This document shows, piece by piece, positions 23,640 through 34,558 of a stretch of DNA of 64,000 nucleotides. Each line of letters opens with the position of its first letter. The first letter of the stretch is position 1. The stretch is from Papaver somniferum (lineage: Eukaryota; Streptophyta; Magnoliopsida; Ranunculales; Papaveraceae). The notes under the pieces are model-generated. The model saw only the letters and a program-made list of their open reading frames with translations. It was not told the DNA's origin and did not search any database. The stretch covers positions 130,245,302 through 130,309,301 of the forward strand of contig NC_039363.1 in NCBI RefSeq assembly GCF_003573695.1. The letters run 5' to 3'. The translations under genes and the position numbers were made by a program.

Positions 23640-24608
23640 AACACTTATAAGTGTTGTTGAAGTTAAAATATAGAATGTGGGAAAAAATGAGGTTTGGGGG
23701 ATTTGACGGCCAGGTTTCGATCTTGGATCCGGGTACGCATACAATATGCAGAAATAAGATTTTTTAATGTTTCGTAGAATATCTCGAAGGAATCTTACCT
23801 GTAAATGGATGAATTCGTCGTTCTTTCCAAGTTTCTGACTTATAGTAGTCAACTCGCGGCCAGGTTTCGATCTTTGATCCTGGTACGCATACAATATCCA
23901 GAAATAGGTTTTTTTAAAGGTTTCGTAAAAAATTTCGAAGGAATCTTACATGTAAATGGATGAATTCATCGTTCTTACCAAGTTTTTGACTTAGAGTAGT
24001 CAACTCACGACCAGGTTTCGATCTCGAATCCTGGTACGCATACAATATGCAGAAATAGGGTTTTTTTTTAAGGTTTCGTAGAATATCTCGAAGAAATCTC
24101 ACCTATAAATAGATGGATTCGTCGTTCTTACCAAGTTTCTGACTTAGAGCAGTCAACTCGCGGCCAGGTTTCGATCTCGGAGCATGGTATGCATAGAATA
24201 TGCATAAATAAGGTTTGCTTAAGGTTTCGTAGAATATACCAAAGAAATCTTACCTGTAAATGGATGGATTCGTCGTTTTTACCAAGTTTTTTACTTAGAG
24301 TAGTCAACTCGTGGCTGAGTTTCGATCTCTGAGCCTGGTATGTATACAATATGCAGAAATAAGGTTTGTTAAAGGTTTCGTAGAATATTTCGAAGGAATC
24401 TTACCTGTAAATGTATGGTTTATTCGTTCTTACCAAGTTTCTGACTTATAGTAGTCAACTCGCGGCCAGGTTTCGATCTCTGAGCTTGATTTGCATACAG
24501 TATGAAGAAATAAGTTTGTTTAAGGTTTCGTAGAATATTCCGAAGGAATCTTACCTGTAAATGGATGAATTCGTCATTCTTACCAAGTTTCTGACTTAAA
24601 GTAGTCAA
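23640..24608. repeat. 151-bp tandem repeat array, first block
   Basis: About six copies with registers at 23791, 23942, 24095, 24246, 24397 and 24547 (start of aatcttacc), so the period is 150-153 bp. Each unit contains gaccaggtttcgatct-like, gcatacaatatgcagaaat-like and aaggtttcgtagaatat blocks. Confidence 0.92.
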
Positions 24609-25200
24609 TTTCGATGATGTATCATGCTAAGTTTGAAGTCAGAACCCTCTCAGAGATTCTTGCTTCATAGATTGTATGCTATTATACCAATTTTGAAGTT
24701 CGAATCGACATTGAGATTCATACTTATCGATTTTGATGATGTACATTTTTCACTATCTGTAATATTTACTTTACTCATTTCAGATGAGGATAGTCTGGTA
24801 ATTTTCACAGTCTCCATAATATTTATTACCTTTATTTCTAGTAAGGGTTATATGGTGATTTTAAAAATTTATAATATTTAGTTTACTTATTTTCCGATAA
24901 GGGTGGTCTGGTCATTTTCATAGTCTTCATAATATTTATTGCATTAGTTTCCAAGAAGGGTAATATGGTCATTTTCACAAGCAATAATATTTACTTTACT
25001 TTTTTTCGATAAGGGTAGTCAGGTCATTTTCACAATCTCCATAATATTTATTGCACAAATTTCCATGAAGCGTAATATGATCATTTTCACTATCTTGTAA
25101 TATTTACTTTACTTATTTCAGATAAGGATAGTTTAGTAATTTCACAATCTCCATAATATTTATTACCTTTATTCTAGTAAGGGTAATATGGTCATTTTAA
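24609..25200. repeat. One 122-bp unit and four 113-bp tandem units
   Basis: 24609-24745 matches the 122-bp units at 26400-26745. It is followed by four copies of a different unit of 112-115 bp with registers at 24782, 24895, 25007 and 25122. Each copy has gataaggatagt, then ataatatttatt, then gggtaatatggtcatttt blocks. Confidence 0.85.
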
Positions 25201-25269
25201 CTCTTGTAATCTTCGAACCTGGGATGTTCAATTCTGATATATTTTTTATCCAGTTCATCCGAACGAGAA

Positions 25270-26360
25270 ACTCGGGTTTCGTAGATTATTCCAAAGAAAT
25301 CTTACCTGGTATGCATACAATATGCATAAATAGGGTTTGTTTAAGGTTTTGTAGAATATTCCAAAGGAATCTTACCTGTAAATTGATGGATTCGTCGTTC
25401 TTACCAAGTTTTTGACTTAGAGTAGTCAACTCGCAGCCAGGTTTCGATCTCGGAGCCTGGTTTGCATCCAATGTGGAGAAATAGGGTTTGTTTAAGGTTT
25501 CGTAGAATATTCCGAAGGAATATTATCTGTAAATGGATGAATTCGTCGTTCTTACCAAGTTTCTGACTTAGAGTAGTCAACTCGCAGCCAGGTTTCGATC
25601 TCCGAGCCTGGTTTGCATGCAATATTCATAAATAGGGTTTTTTTTTAAGGTTTCGTAGAATATTCCGAAAGAATATTACCTGTAAATGAATTGGTCGTTC
25701 GTAACAAGTTTCTGACTTAGAGTAGTCCACTCCTGGCCAAGTTTCGATCTCGGAGCCTGGTATGCATACAATATGCAGAAATATGGTTTGTTTAAGGTTT
25801 CGTAGAATATTCCGAAGGAATATTATCTGTAAATGGATGAATTCGTCGTTCTTACCAAGTTTCTGACTTAGAGTAGTCCACTCCCAGCCAGGTTTCGATC
25901 TCGGAGCCTGGTTTGCATACAATATGCATAAATAGGGTTTGTTTAAGGTTTCGTAGAATATTCCGAAGGAATCTTACCTGTAAATGGATGGATTCGTCGT
26001 TCTTACCAAGTTTCTGACTTAGAGTAGTCCACTCACGGCCAGGTTTCGATCTCGGAGCCTGGTTTGCATACAATATGGAGAAATAGGGTTTGTTTAAGGT
26101 TTCGTAGAATATTCCGATGAAATCTTACCTGTAGATCGATGGATTCGTCGTTCTTACCAAGTTTCTGACTTAGAGTAGTCCACTCGCTGCCAGGTTTCGA
26201 TCTCGGAGTCTGGTTTGCATCCAATGTGCAGAAATAGGTTTTGTTTAAGGTTTCGTAGAATATTCCGAAGGAATCTTACTTGTAAATGGATGGATTCATC
26301 GTTCTTACCAAGTTTTGTGTGTGTTTAAGGTTTCGTAGAATATTTCCATGGAATCTTACC
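25270..26360. repeat. 151-bp tandem repeat array, second block
   Basis: The same unit as the first block. Registers fall at 25298, 25368 (shortened unit), 25519, 25672, 25819, 25970, 26121, 26272 and 26352. Because the period is not a multiple of three, the short minus-strand frames through it are not protein genes. Confidence 0.92.
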
Positions 26361-26389
26361 AGTAAATGGTTGGATTCATCGTTTTTGTG

Positions 26390-26745
26390 GACTTTCAGAC
26401 TTCTTGTTCATAGTTTGTAAGTCGTTATACCGAACTTGAAGTTTGGATCGACACTGAGCTTCATATTCATCAATTTCGATGATGTATCATGCTAATTTTG
26501 AAGTCAGAACCCTCTCAGAGCTTCGTGGTTCATAGATTATAGGACATTATACCAAGTTTGAAGTTCGAATCGACATTGAGCTTCATATTTATCGATTTTG
26601 ATGATGTATCATGCTAAGTTTGAAGTCATAACCCTCTCAGAGCTTCTTGGTTCATAGTTTGTATGTCGTTATACCACATTTGAAGTTTGAATCGACATTG
26701 AGCTTCATATTTATCGATTTCGATGATATACAATGCTATTAATGT
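26390..26745. repeat. 122-bp tandem repeat, three units
   Basis: Registers of gatgat at 26478, 26600 and 26722 give a period of 122 bp. Units contain gttcatagtttgta, gttcgaatcgacattgagc and tttgaagtcagaaccctctc blocks and match the single unit near 24609. Confidence 0.88.
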
Positions 26746-26999
26746 GAACTAAATCTACTTCATGACATGTATGACTAGTCAAAATTACTTCATGACCTAT
26801 GTAACTAGTCGAAATTCAAACCGGAAGCACAAAAAGAAAGCACAAAAGCACAAAGAAACACACCAATTATCGGATTGATTTCTTATTTTTCAACTTTATT
26901 CTTATACATTTTTTGGATTTTTTATATCAAAATGTCGATAAGAATGTGCTACATTTATTCATATTTTTTTTGGATTTTTTTCGTGTTGAAGGTTGATAA

Positions 27000-29900
27000 T
27001 CAAACCGAATACATGAGCTCGTATTAGCACAAAATGAAACACATACTTCTCAATCCGCATGAGCATCCTAAATACAATCTCAACCGTCAAGATCTTTTCT
27101 TAATCCGTATGAGCATCTCAAATACAATCTCAACCGTCCATCATTTTCATTCGGATTCACTCTTTTTTTCTTTTTTTTTTCTGAAGCATAACCCTCCTTC
27201 AACCACTCGAACCCAATTCCTATCTGTTTTTCTCTCAATCACCACCGCTGAAGAACACCTCTACTCCACAGATGACGGTGGCGCTCCATCACCATCGCTG
27301 CTCTTCTCTCGACCCCTCTTCATCATCATCTTCTCTCAATCTCTCTCTTTAACTCCCCCTTTCTCTCATCCGCAACAGTCAATAGTAGCAACTCATCAAA
27401 TCCAGATCTGAACCAAATTCTAATCAACCTCATCACTGATTCAAGTTACACAAAACCAAATTTCTTCTCGGTAACAATCAACGGCGGCCCTAACTCAAGT
27501 TTCCTTCAAATCTTCATCACATAACTCAATTCTTCCATCTCTATAAGTTCTCGATTCATCAAAATCTTCTTCTCAATCTAGAACCTCATCCCAATTCCCA
27601 TAACTGAACCCTAGATTTCAAAACAAAAATAAAAACCCCCCGAATCTCAATTTGGATGAATTCTGGCAGTAAATGGTACCATTGGTCTGTGAGGTTCTGT
27701 TTGAGAGAAGACAAGAGTTTTTGAAGTTAATTCAAGCATAGATGCAGATGAAGAACTCAGGGAGGAGATGGAAATCGAAATGAGGGTTTCTGAGCTTCAA
27801 CTAAAAACAGAGATGGGTTCGATTGATTCCCTCAGATAGATAGAAGACATGAGCAGATTTATGAAGAACTAGGGTTCTATTGTGTTGGAGGATTGATAAA
27901 ATCAGAGCTAGGGTTTGTGTTGGATGTATGATTCTGTGATAAATTTGAAGATTTGAATTGATTAAAGGGGAAGCTGAGTTCGATTTCAATCATAAGAAGA
28001 TGGTTTTTGTGGTAATTGTGTGGTTGTGTGCTTGTTGTTAGGGTTCAGATGAAGAAGTATAATGTTGATATTCATGGTTTCGGTTTGATACTGAAGTTTT
28101 GAAGACTGCTGCTGCTATAGATGAATGTAACTGGTGGTGTTAACTGTTGCCATCAGTTGAGAACAAAAACAACAAGTTTTGGAGATTCGGGATGTAAATG
28201 ACAGAACTGGTGATGAAGAAATGAAGAAGTGAATGGAGTTAGATGAGTCTGGTGTTCGACTTGAGCATGTTGAGGGCATGTTATTGTTGTTTGAAACAAA
28301 TAATGGAGTTAGCTGAGTCTGGTGCTGGACTTGAGCTGAGTGATATCCATGGTCAAATATATGCAGGAATGGAATGTTGTTGTTACAGGATATTAACTTG
28401 ATGCAGAGAATGAGATGGATATGAAATAGGCAGTAGGGGCTTGGTTATGTTCAAGAATCTCTAGAGAGGTTGATATTAAGGTTAAAGCTGTGAAAGATGA
28501 TGTAATGTAGTGTTTATAGCAGCAGGATATGAACAAGAAGACATGGAAGAATGTAATGTTGATGGCAGTGGTACTGGTTATATGCTGAAATGGTGGTACT
28601 GAGAATGTAATATCGGTACCTATTAGATCACCATCTCTAACCATAGAGAAATTTTCATCCCTAACCCAAGTTGCACCTTAAATCTATCGGATTTCAAAAC
28701 TACGGATTGAAATCAAGACGAGATGTAAATCGTTGCTGCAGTTGCTGTTAAGAATATGAGATGGATTCGAATACACTGATACCCCATCTTCTCATGATTC
28801 AATTGCAATGCTAGGGTTCAGCACAATAGTAATTGTGCTCTCAGTTATCCCTTGATGTAAGTTTGATTTTTTTTTCTTTTCTTTTTAAAGTTTATTATTG
28901 ATTTTAGATGAACTGATTGATAATTGGATTTCTACTACTTCAATTTTCACAGGGGTTTCTACCTTCTGAGGCACCAATTTTCACAGGGGATTTATAAATG
29001 AGATCAAATTAAATAAGCTGAAGATGTGAAATATGTGCTTGTGTGGTTTTTAGAAGTGCTGACCAAGGGTGTTTGATATCCAGCCTATAATTGCGCGACT
29101 TTAACGCAGAAACTGAGAAGGTTATGGTGAGTATCTCATCCATATGAATGAGATAAAACTGTTTGAATTTGGTAGATGGTAAACGATACCAGTTATAAAT
29201 ATAATGTCACTTCAGATTTTACATTGTGGAATGAATTGAATTGTGAAATTTTCCGTTCCCTGAATTTTCCTTAATAGGGCAAGTGTGAAAGTGTGGGAAC
29301 ACTAGGAAGTATGCTTATAGTACTTCCAAATATATGTTGGAAATCTTGAGACTATTACAAGTTGTCTCATGTTTTAGTCAAGTTATTGTGCTTTGTTGAA
29401 GATTTTATCCAGCATTTAGAAGGGATTTACTTACCATCTTGTTCTGCGGCCATTTGTGAATCATGTTAAACTTGTATTTTGTATGGATATGCGTGGTTTC
29501 AACAATAATGGATAGAGTGAAAGGCACTGTCTGTTTTTTAATTGAATCGCAGTTGCTCTTTTCTACCCTGCCGTTTGTTAAATACTACGAACATCTGTGT
29601 GTCATCTATAAAGCAAATAGGTATACTTTGTTACCAACTTTGTGTTGGAAGATGACTACATGAATTACTAACTTAAACTGTATCTTTCATTAGTATATTA
29701 ATTGTTGTTTGGTTTACTTTTGTTTGTTTCATTTTTGTTTAGAGTGAGACAGTGGAGAGTATGAGGTGATGATTAGATAATTTCCCTATTGGTTTGATTG
29801 TCGAAACGGTGACATAAATGTATTCCGTCTATCTGATCATTCTCTCCAGTCCTACTAAAGAGCGCCTTTTTTTGTCTGTTTTACTTCTTTTGTTGTGTGC

Positions 29901-30200
29901 CGAGTTATATTTTCTTTATTTCTGGAAATTCCGTTCATCTTCTAACTTAAAGTTCATTGTTGTTTGTTTTGTTGAGCAAGGTGTTATTAGCATCAAGGTC
30001 AAGAACATGTTGGATTAGGATCCTAAAGGAAAGAATGGTCCAATGACTCCATTGCCTGATGTTACCATCCACCAACCTAAGGTTCAAGAAGACTTCGTCA
30101 GGCCTTCAATGATGGCTCCTACCGAAATAGAAATGACAGTTCCCCCACAAATGACAGTAACTTGAATGGGATGCGGTTTCCATATTCATTATGATCTGGC
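27000..30200 (+). other. Gene-like but non-coding interior of the CACTA element
   Basis: 27030-27640 is C/T-rich with tctctc tracts and aaccctagattt, like a plant promoter and 5' leader, and has a repeated ccg(c/t)atgagcatc ... aatctcaaccgtc block at about 27055 and 27105. Downstream sequence to about 29000 is G/T-rich and has no sustained frame. It could be a captured host gene end or simply the decayed transcription unit of the transposon. I recognise no protein domain. Confidence 0.3.
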
Positions 30201-30209
30201 ATACAGTGA

Positions 30210-30329
30210 GTGATTACTGCTCATGTGGATGATGCTTATGTCTACATGCCAACTTCAGAGTTCAAGTATGTTAGTAGTGCTGTCGGAAGTTTTATTACAT
30301 GGCCCAAGGATCGATTAGTGTTCCCATAG
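30210..30329 (+). pseudogene. C-terminal relic of a CACTA transposon ORF
   Basis: A 39-codon frame ending in a stop at 30327-30329 contains DDAYVYMP, then SSAVGSFITWPKDRL. The pattern 'gd.vGsfi.WPk.l' is the conserved C-terminal signature of the plant En/Spm-type second ORF. It lies near the right end of the element, where such an ORF would end. The upstream part, including MTPLPDVTIHQPKVQED near 30040, may be its spacer region. Confidence 0.55.
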
Positions 30330-31118
30330 ACATCTTCATAATCTTTTTGGAGTGTGTTCAGAAAACTTAACTTTTGTATCACTGCCATTTTTTTGAATGT
30401 ATGTGGTTAACACTAGTAGGTTAACTTGAATGAATGTAAGTGTATTGCACTGGCAGGTTAATGTGAATGTGAAATACTTTCAGAAATCCAGTTTCAGCTA
30501 TAATTTTTTTTTTCAAAATAGTTTTATGCACACAACTTCTAATAAAAGTTGTAGTTACACATTCATTTACAGAAAACAGAAGTTATTACTTCAAATATTA
30601 CAACTGTTAAGGGTATTGTAAAAACAAATCTTGCAACATAAGTAGGAGTTGTTCAGTATAGTTGTAAAACTCTAGGAAGTGTAATGATAGTAGTATTCAC
30701 AATACTAATCGATGTTGTCTTCCAGTTTTTGACTACGAAACAGTTACTTTACAACATAAGTTTGTGTTGTCCAAGATAGTTCGACAATTCATACAAGTGA
30801 TGTGCAAATATTATTCATAATACTGGTAATTGTTGTTGCATATGTTTCTACGATATGCTACTTATGTTTTCCACGATTGTTCTAAAATACAAGCAAGAGT
30901 TGTGTTAGGTTATCAAAAAAAATCGAAAGAGAATCACAACATTGACAAACTATTGTCGAACCATGAATCACATCACCCTTTACAACACTTGTCAACCATT
31001 GTAGAAAAACTTGGACTTTCTACAATACCCCCGTTCCACAATGCATGAAATGGAGTTGTCGTAGGGGTACTGCGACTCTTATCTTGTGTCGTCAATGATG
31101 ATTTTTCCCGTAGTGCTA

Positions 31119-34024
31119 CTGATCCTTTAGATCACTTCAACCGCATATTAGTTTCCTGCCAAATCTTCAACATATGAGATTTGTTAGTGGTTGTAAAATA
31201 TATATAACAATGGAATACAGAAATATATGCAATATTCACTAACATATATATACAAACCGGTTGTATCAGGTATACTTCATGTTTTCTTACTTAGTAGTTT
31301 GACTCACATCTTGATCAACATTTTAAGGATGCCACTACAACGACTACTTATGTATCATTATACAGTTACACCCAATTAACGCATATGGTAATGTAACTCA
31401 CTGAATTGTGAAAACAAGCCAAAGTAATATCTGATTACTTCTTTTCTCTAGATCACCGCTGCCTGAAATGGTCCATAATCACATATCTCTGCGAACTCTC
31501 ACAGTTGACGAATATGGATTGGAAGATCACAGATCTCAGCCCCTCCACCTATGGTGAATTATTGACAAGCTTGGTCACAAACAAATTAATTAACATTATG
31601 TATGTTATAAGCACTGCGGTGCATCGAGTAAAACATGTCAAGGGGATTGTATTGATTTTTCTTATGGAAACAAGATCCACAAAAAATGTTTTTCCACAAA
31701 CTCAACATCTCTTGGCTAAGGCGAGTAGAATTTGTAAACATGTATCAAAATGTTCAACAAAGCCTACCTACAGATGTATATTCCACCAAACTGGTCCAAA
31801 TAAGCTAAAGGTCCCCCACATTTTAGTAATTGCCTTATTATTTGAGATTATTTCTTACCTTCAGGAAGTTCAATTTGGCGACTAAACATCAAATCAACGA
31901 GATAAACGGACCCTCATCTCCCTTATTTGAAATTCTCAGCATATAATGTTCTTATTCTAAAGTATCATTATAAAGGTGACAACCTAAATATCTTCTCAAT
32001 GACAGTCACATAAACGAACTATCTTAGGACTGTTTACCATAATTCATCAATTCTTACTCCATGAAGAGATTATATAACTCAAAATAAACATGCAACTAAA
32101 AGCATCTTTCTAGATGGGTGAGTACCTGACGTGAAATCCACTGTACCTTTGCATGATATTGAAGGAGATGAATTGCTGCACAATACTTACTAGTACCGTC
32201 GCGGATGCTTTTGTCAATGGAGAATACACTTTGGTTGGCAGAACCTAGTACTCCTGTTCCCGCATTTATCGCCTCATTTTGCAGGGAAGTTACGTACCTG
32301 ACTAAGTGATCAATGAACACATTCATCGGCTCATATTCAAATCAGCAGTAATCCACAGCAGATTCGTCATTTGAAGTTTCCGATGTTTCAGTAAAACAAA
32401 AGAAGTTCATTATCAAACATCTTATGTGCATTCCTTAGAGCCACCTAGCATATCTATTCGAGAAAAATCGAATACCCATATTTCACATCTTTACGATTTG
32501 CACCATCCATAGATTTGGATTTTTAACAATCTCTTCTGGTCGTCTTTGTTTAATAAATCATCAAGTGCAGGATGACTTAAAAAGCAGTAAACAAAAAATC
32601 TGGAATTGATTTGATAATCTCATTCCTTATATCATATATAGGCTCCGGATTAAGGTATACTTCTACTACATTGCCAACACTTCATCTCTAGCTTCCTAGT
32701 TTACTGTTTAGAGAAAAACCCTTTAAATCCAATAAACCAACTACACCATGAACACCTTCTCCTCAATAGTTACCAGTAGCATCACCAGTATAAAATCTAC
32801 AGCAAACTGCTTGCCTGCATATACAGCTGACAACGTTACAACCTCCATATTTGTTTATTTTTTCACTTTTACAGCACTTCAACCAAGAATTTGTTTGAAT
32901 GTAATCCAGTTAACGGTCTCTGATTCATCATGAGATTTCTTAACCCAAGGCTCCCACCTCAAGCACGAGCAAGGAAATGCGTTTCTGATGAGCAACTGAA
33001 ACATAGGTGTACCCCACAAGTGCATTCAACCTCACAAAATTTCTTGTTCACAACCCATATTGCATTTCCAATATTTCTTGTCCATAACCCATTTGACCCT
33101 CTGATCGTCTTTTTAGTAAGATTGTGCTTGGCAGTTGAAGGACGACGGATTTGTACCTTAGCATAGTAATACCGATGAAAGGAACTCAATGACATACTCC
33201 TTGCGCAAAGGACAGTTGATTCCGGTATTCCCTTGCCATCTCCTTAGCATGCGTATCAAGTCTGAACGTCGATACATTCGTGTAGATACTGGACCAGACG
33301 ATAGCTTAATGCTGTCATCTCTTTCTCCAAAGTATCAAGTCGAAATGTTGATACACTTGAAAAGGTACCAAACATGTGATAGATTTCTGCTGACCAAAGA
33401 ATCGAACACATGATAACTGATAGATGCACGAACATTATCAGTTGACCCGCCTATCAAATAATATCATGAAAACTGTCAGAAATTTTATGACATACCATAC
33501 AAAAACAAATTTTATGGTTTCAATTGGTATGATAACAAGTCCTCACAGGCACGGTATCGGACACCTACTTGACATAAATTTAGGTTTGATCCTATCACCT
33601 ACTAACACGTTTGATAGATAGGGTTTAAAAAGGAATTCAGAGATAAATAATCTCTAAACAAACATTGCATCACATTCCTGGATATGTCAATTGTGATTAG
33701 GAATTAATTCCCATCCAGTGGACTAGATACTAATTCATAGTCAATTTACAACACGTAGATAATAAATCTTTAAGTCAACGATGCTAGAGATGCTCGATCT
33801 CTATTAAAATTCCCATCAAAAATTAGATGATAATTACCCACTGTACGTATATAAAAACGTGGTAAGGATCTTTTCTTCTTAGGGTTCAAAGATTTTTAGA
33901 TTTATAAAAATCAAGACCGACACTCAGTTTTACTGGTCCTAGTTATTAAACCCAATTCCACAATTATAATTGTTATTATGAAAAACATCTTGTCTTAAGA
34001 TTTTTGGGGAATAACAATTAAAAT
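31119..34024 (-). mobile_element. Internal region of the LTR element, upstream half
   Basis: This is the first part of the internal region on the sense (minus) strand. The longest reasonable sense frame is 32326-32096 (76 codons, MNVFIDHLVRYVTSLQNEA...), which shows no zinc knuckle or other gag hallmark. The plus-strand frame at 31505-31885 is probably fortuitous. Confidence 0.35.
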
Positions 34025-34558
34025 TGATATTATATCAAATAACTAATTAATATAAGAGGCACTTATCTGATTTTCGTGTCGTCTACGATTCAATTGTTCA
34101 TGACTTGAACATCCCTGTTAAACACCATAGACAGAAGAAACTGGTAATGGTAGATTGAGTCACATGTTCAACATGTTGTCCTTAAGACAAGAATGCCCGG
34201 CTACACTCTGAAAAAGATGATGCTATTGCCCTACGGGTACATCTGCCTCCAAGATAAAACAATCTTAACAAATTTGAATAACACATTCAAACTTGTCCTT
34301 CTAGAACTTGGCAGCGGAAAACTCACGAGGCGTTAGCACTTTAACCCTCGTATCAAAACATAGAAGACGAAGAAGAAGTTCTTTTTTTTCGGACGTAAGA
34401 GAGATTCATTATATTTATAAACCCTAACCCAAATCCAAAATATATAAGGTAAACTTATCCCGTAAAAACTAAGAGATAAATTTGGAAGGTGTTTTTATTT
34501 TTGGAAAAACCGTTTTATTATTAATTTTTATTCACATAAAAAACTTATTTTTCCAACA
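34025..34558 (-). repeat. LTR copy at the 5' end of the minus-strand element
   Basis: Pairs with 21109-21640. After its end at 34558 the F-box gene continues directly with ttctcaactttgatttcaac. Confidence 0.9.

Larger units (their letters stand above)
23241..31115. mobile_element. CACTA (En/Spm) transposon, non-autonomous
   Basis: Ends CACTACGGGAAAAA...TTTTTCCCGTAGTG with a 3-bp target duplication cta (23238-23240 and 31116-31118), both diagnostic of CACTA elements. Subterminal regions are dense in short acaac / gttgt motifs on both sides (about 23260-23480 and 30530-31070). The 7.9-kb interior lacks a transposase. It holds tandem repeats on the left, a gene-like non-coding stretch at about 27030-29000, and a short coding relic near 30210-30329. 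It is nested in the LTR element that split the F-box gene. Confidence 0.92.
21109..34558 (-). mobile_element. LTR retrotransposon inserted in the F-box gene, coding-deficient
   Basis: Two near-identical LTRs of 532 and 534 bp (21109-21640 and 34025-34558) bound a 13.45-kb insertion in exon 1. The minus strand is the sense strand: the LTR opens TGTTGGAAAAATAAG, has a TATA box near 34420-34411, and a polypurine tract ATGTGGGGGAT lies just before the LTR copy at 21640. I see no recognisable primer site after the other LTR and no gag, protease, reverse transcriptase or integrase in the 4.5 kb left once the nested CACTA element is removed. It is therefore a LARD-like or internally decayed element. 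No target duplication is visible: the flanks are ccaaa and ttctc. Confidence 0.85.

Noticed and set aside
23640..26224. Many short minus-strand frames with similar peptides
   Set aside because: They come from the 151-bp tandem repeat. The period is not a multiple of three, so no continuous repeat protein is encoded.
31505..31885. 126-codon plus-strand frame in the LTR element
   Set aside because: No recognisable domain and antisense to the element. It may be chance in AT-rich DNA.
32096..32326. Possible gag fragment on the minus strand
   Set aside because: It is in the right place but shows no zinc knuckle or capsid-like motif. Kept only as a remark under the internal region.
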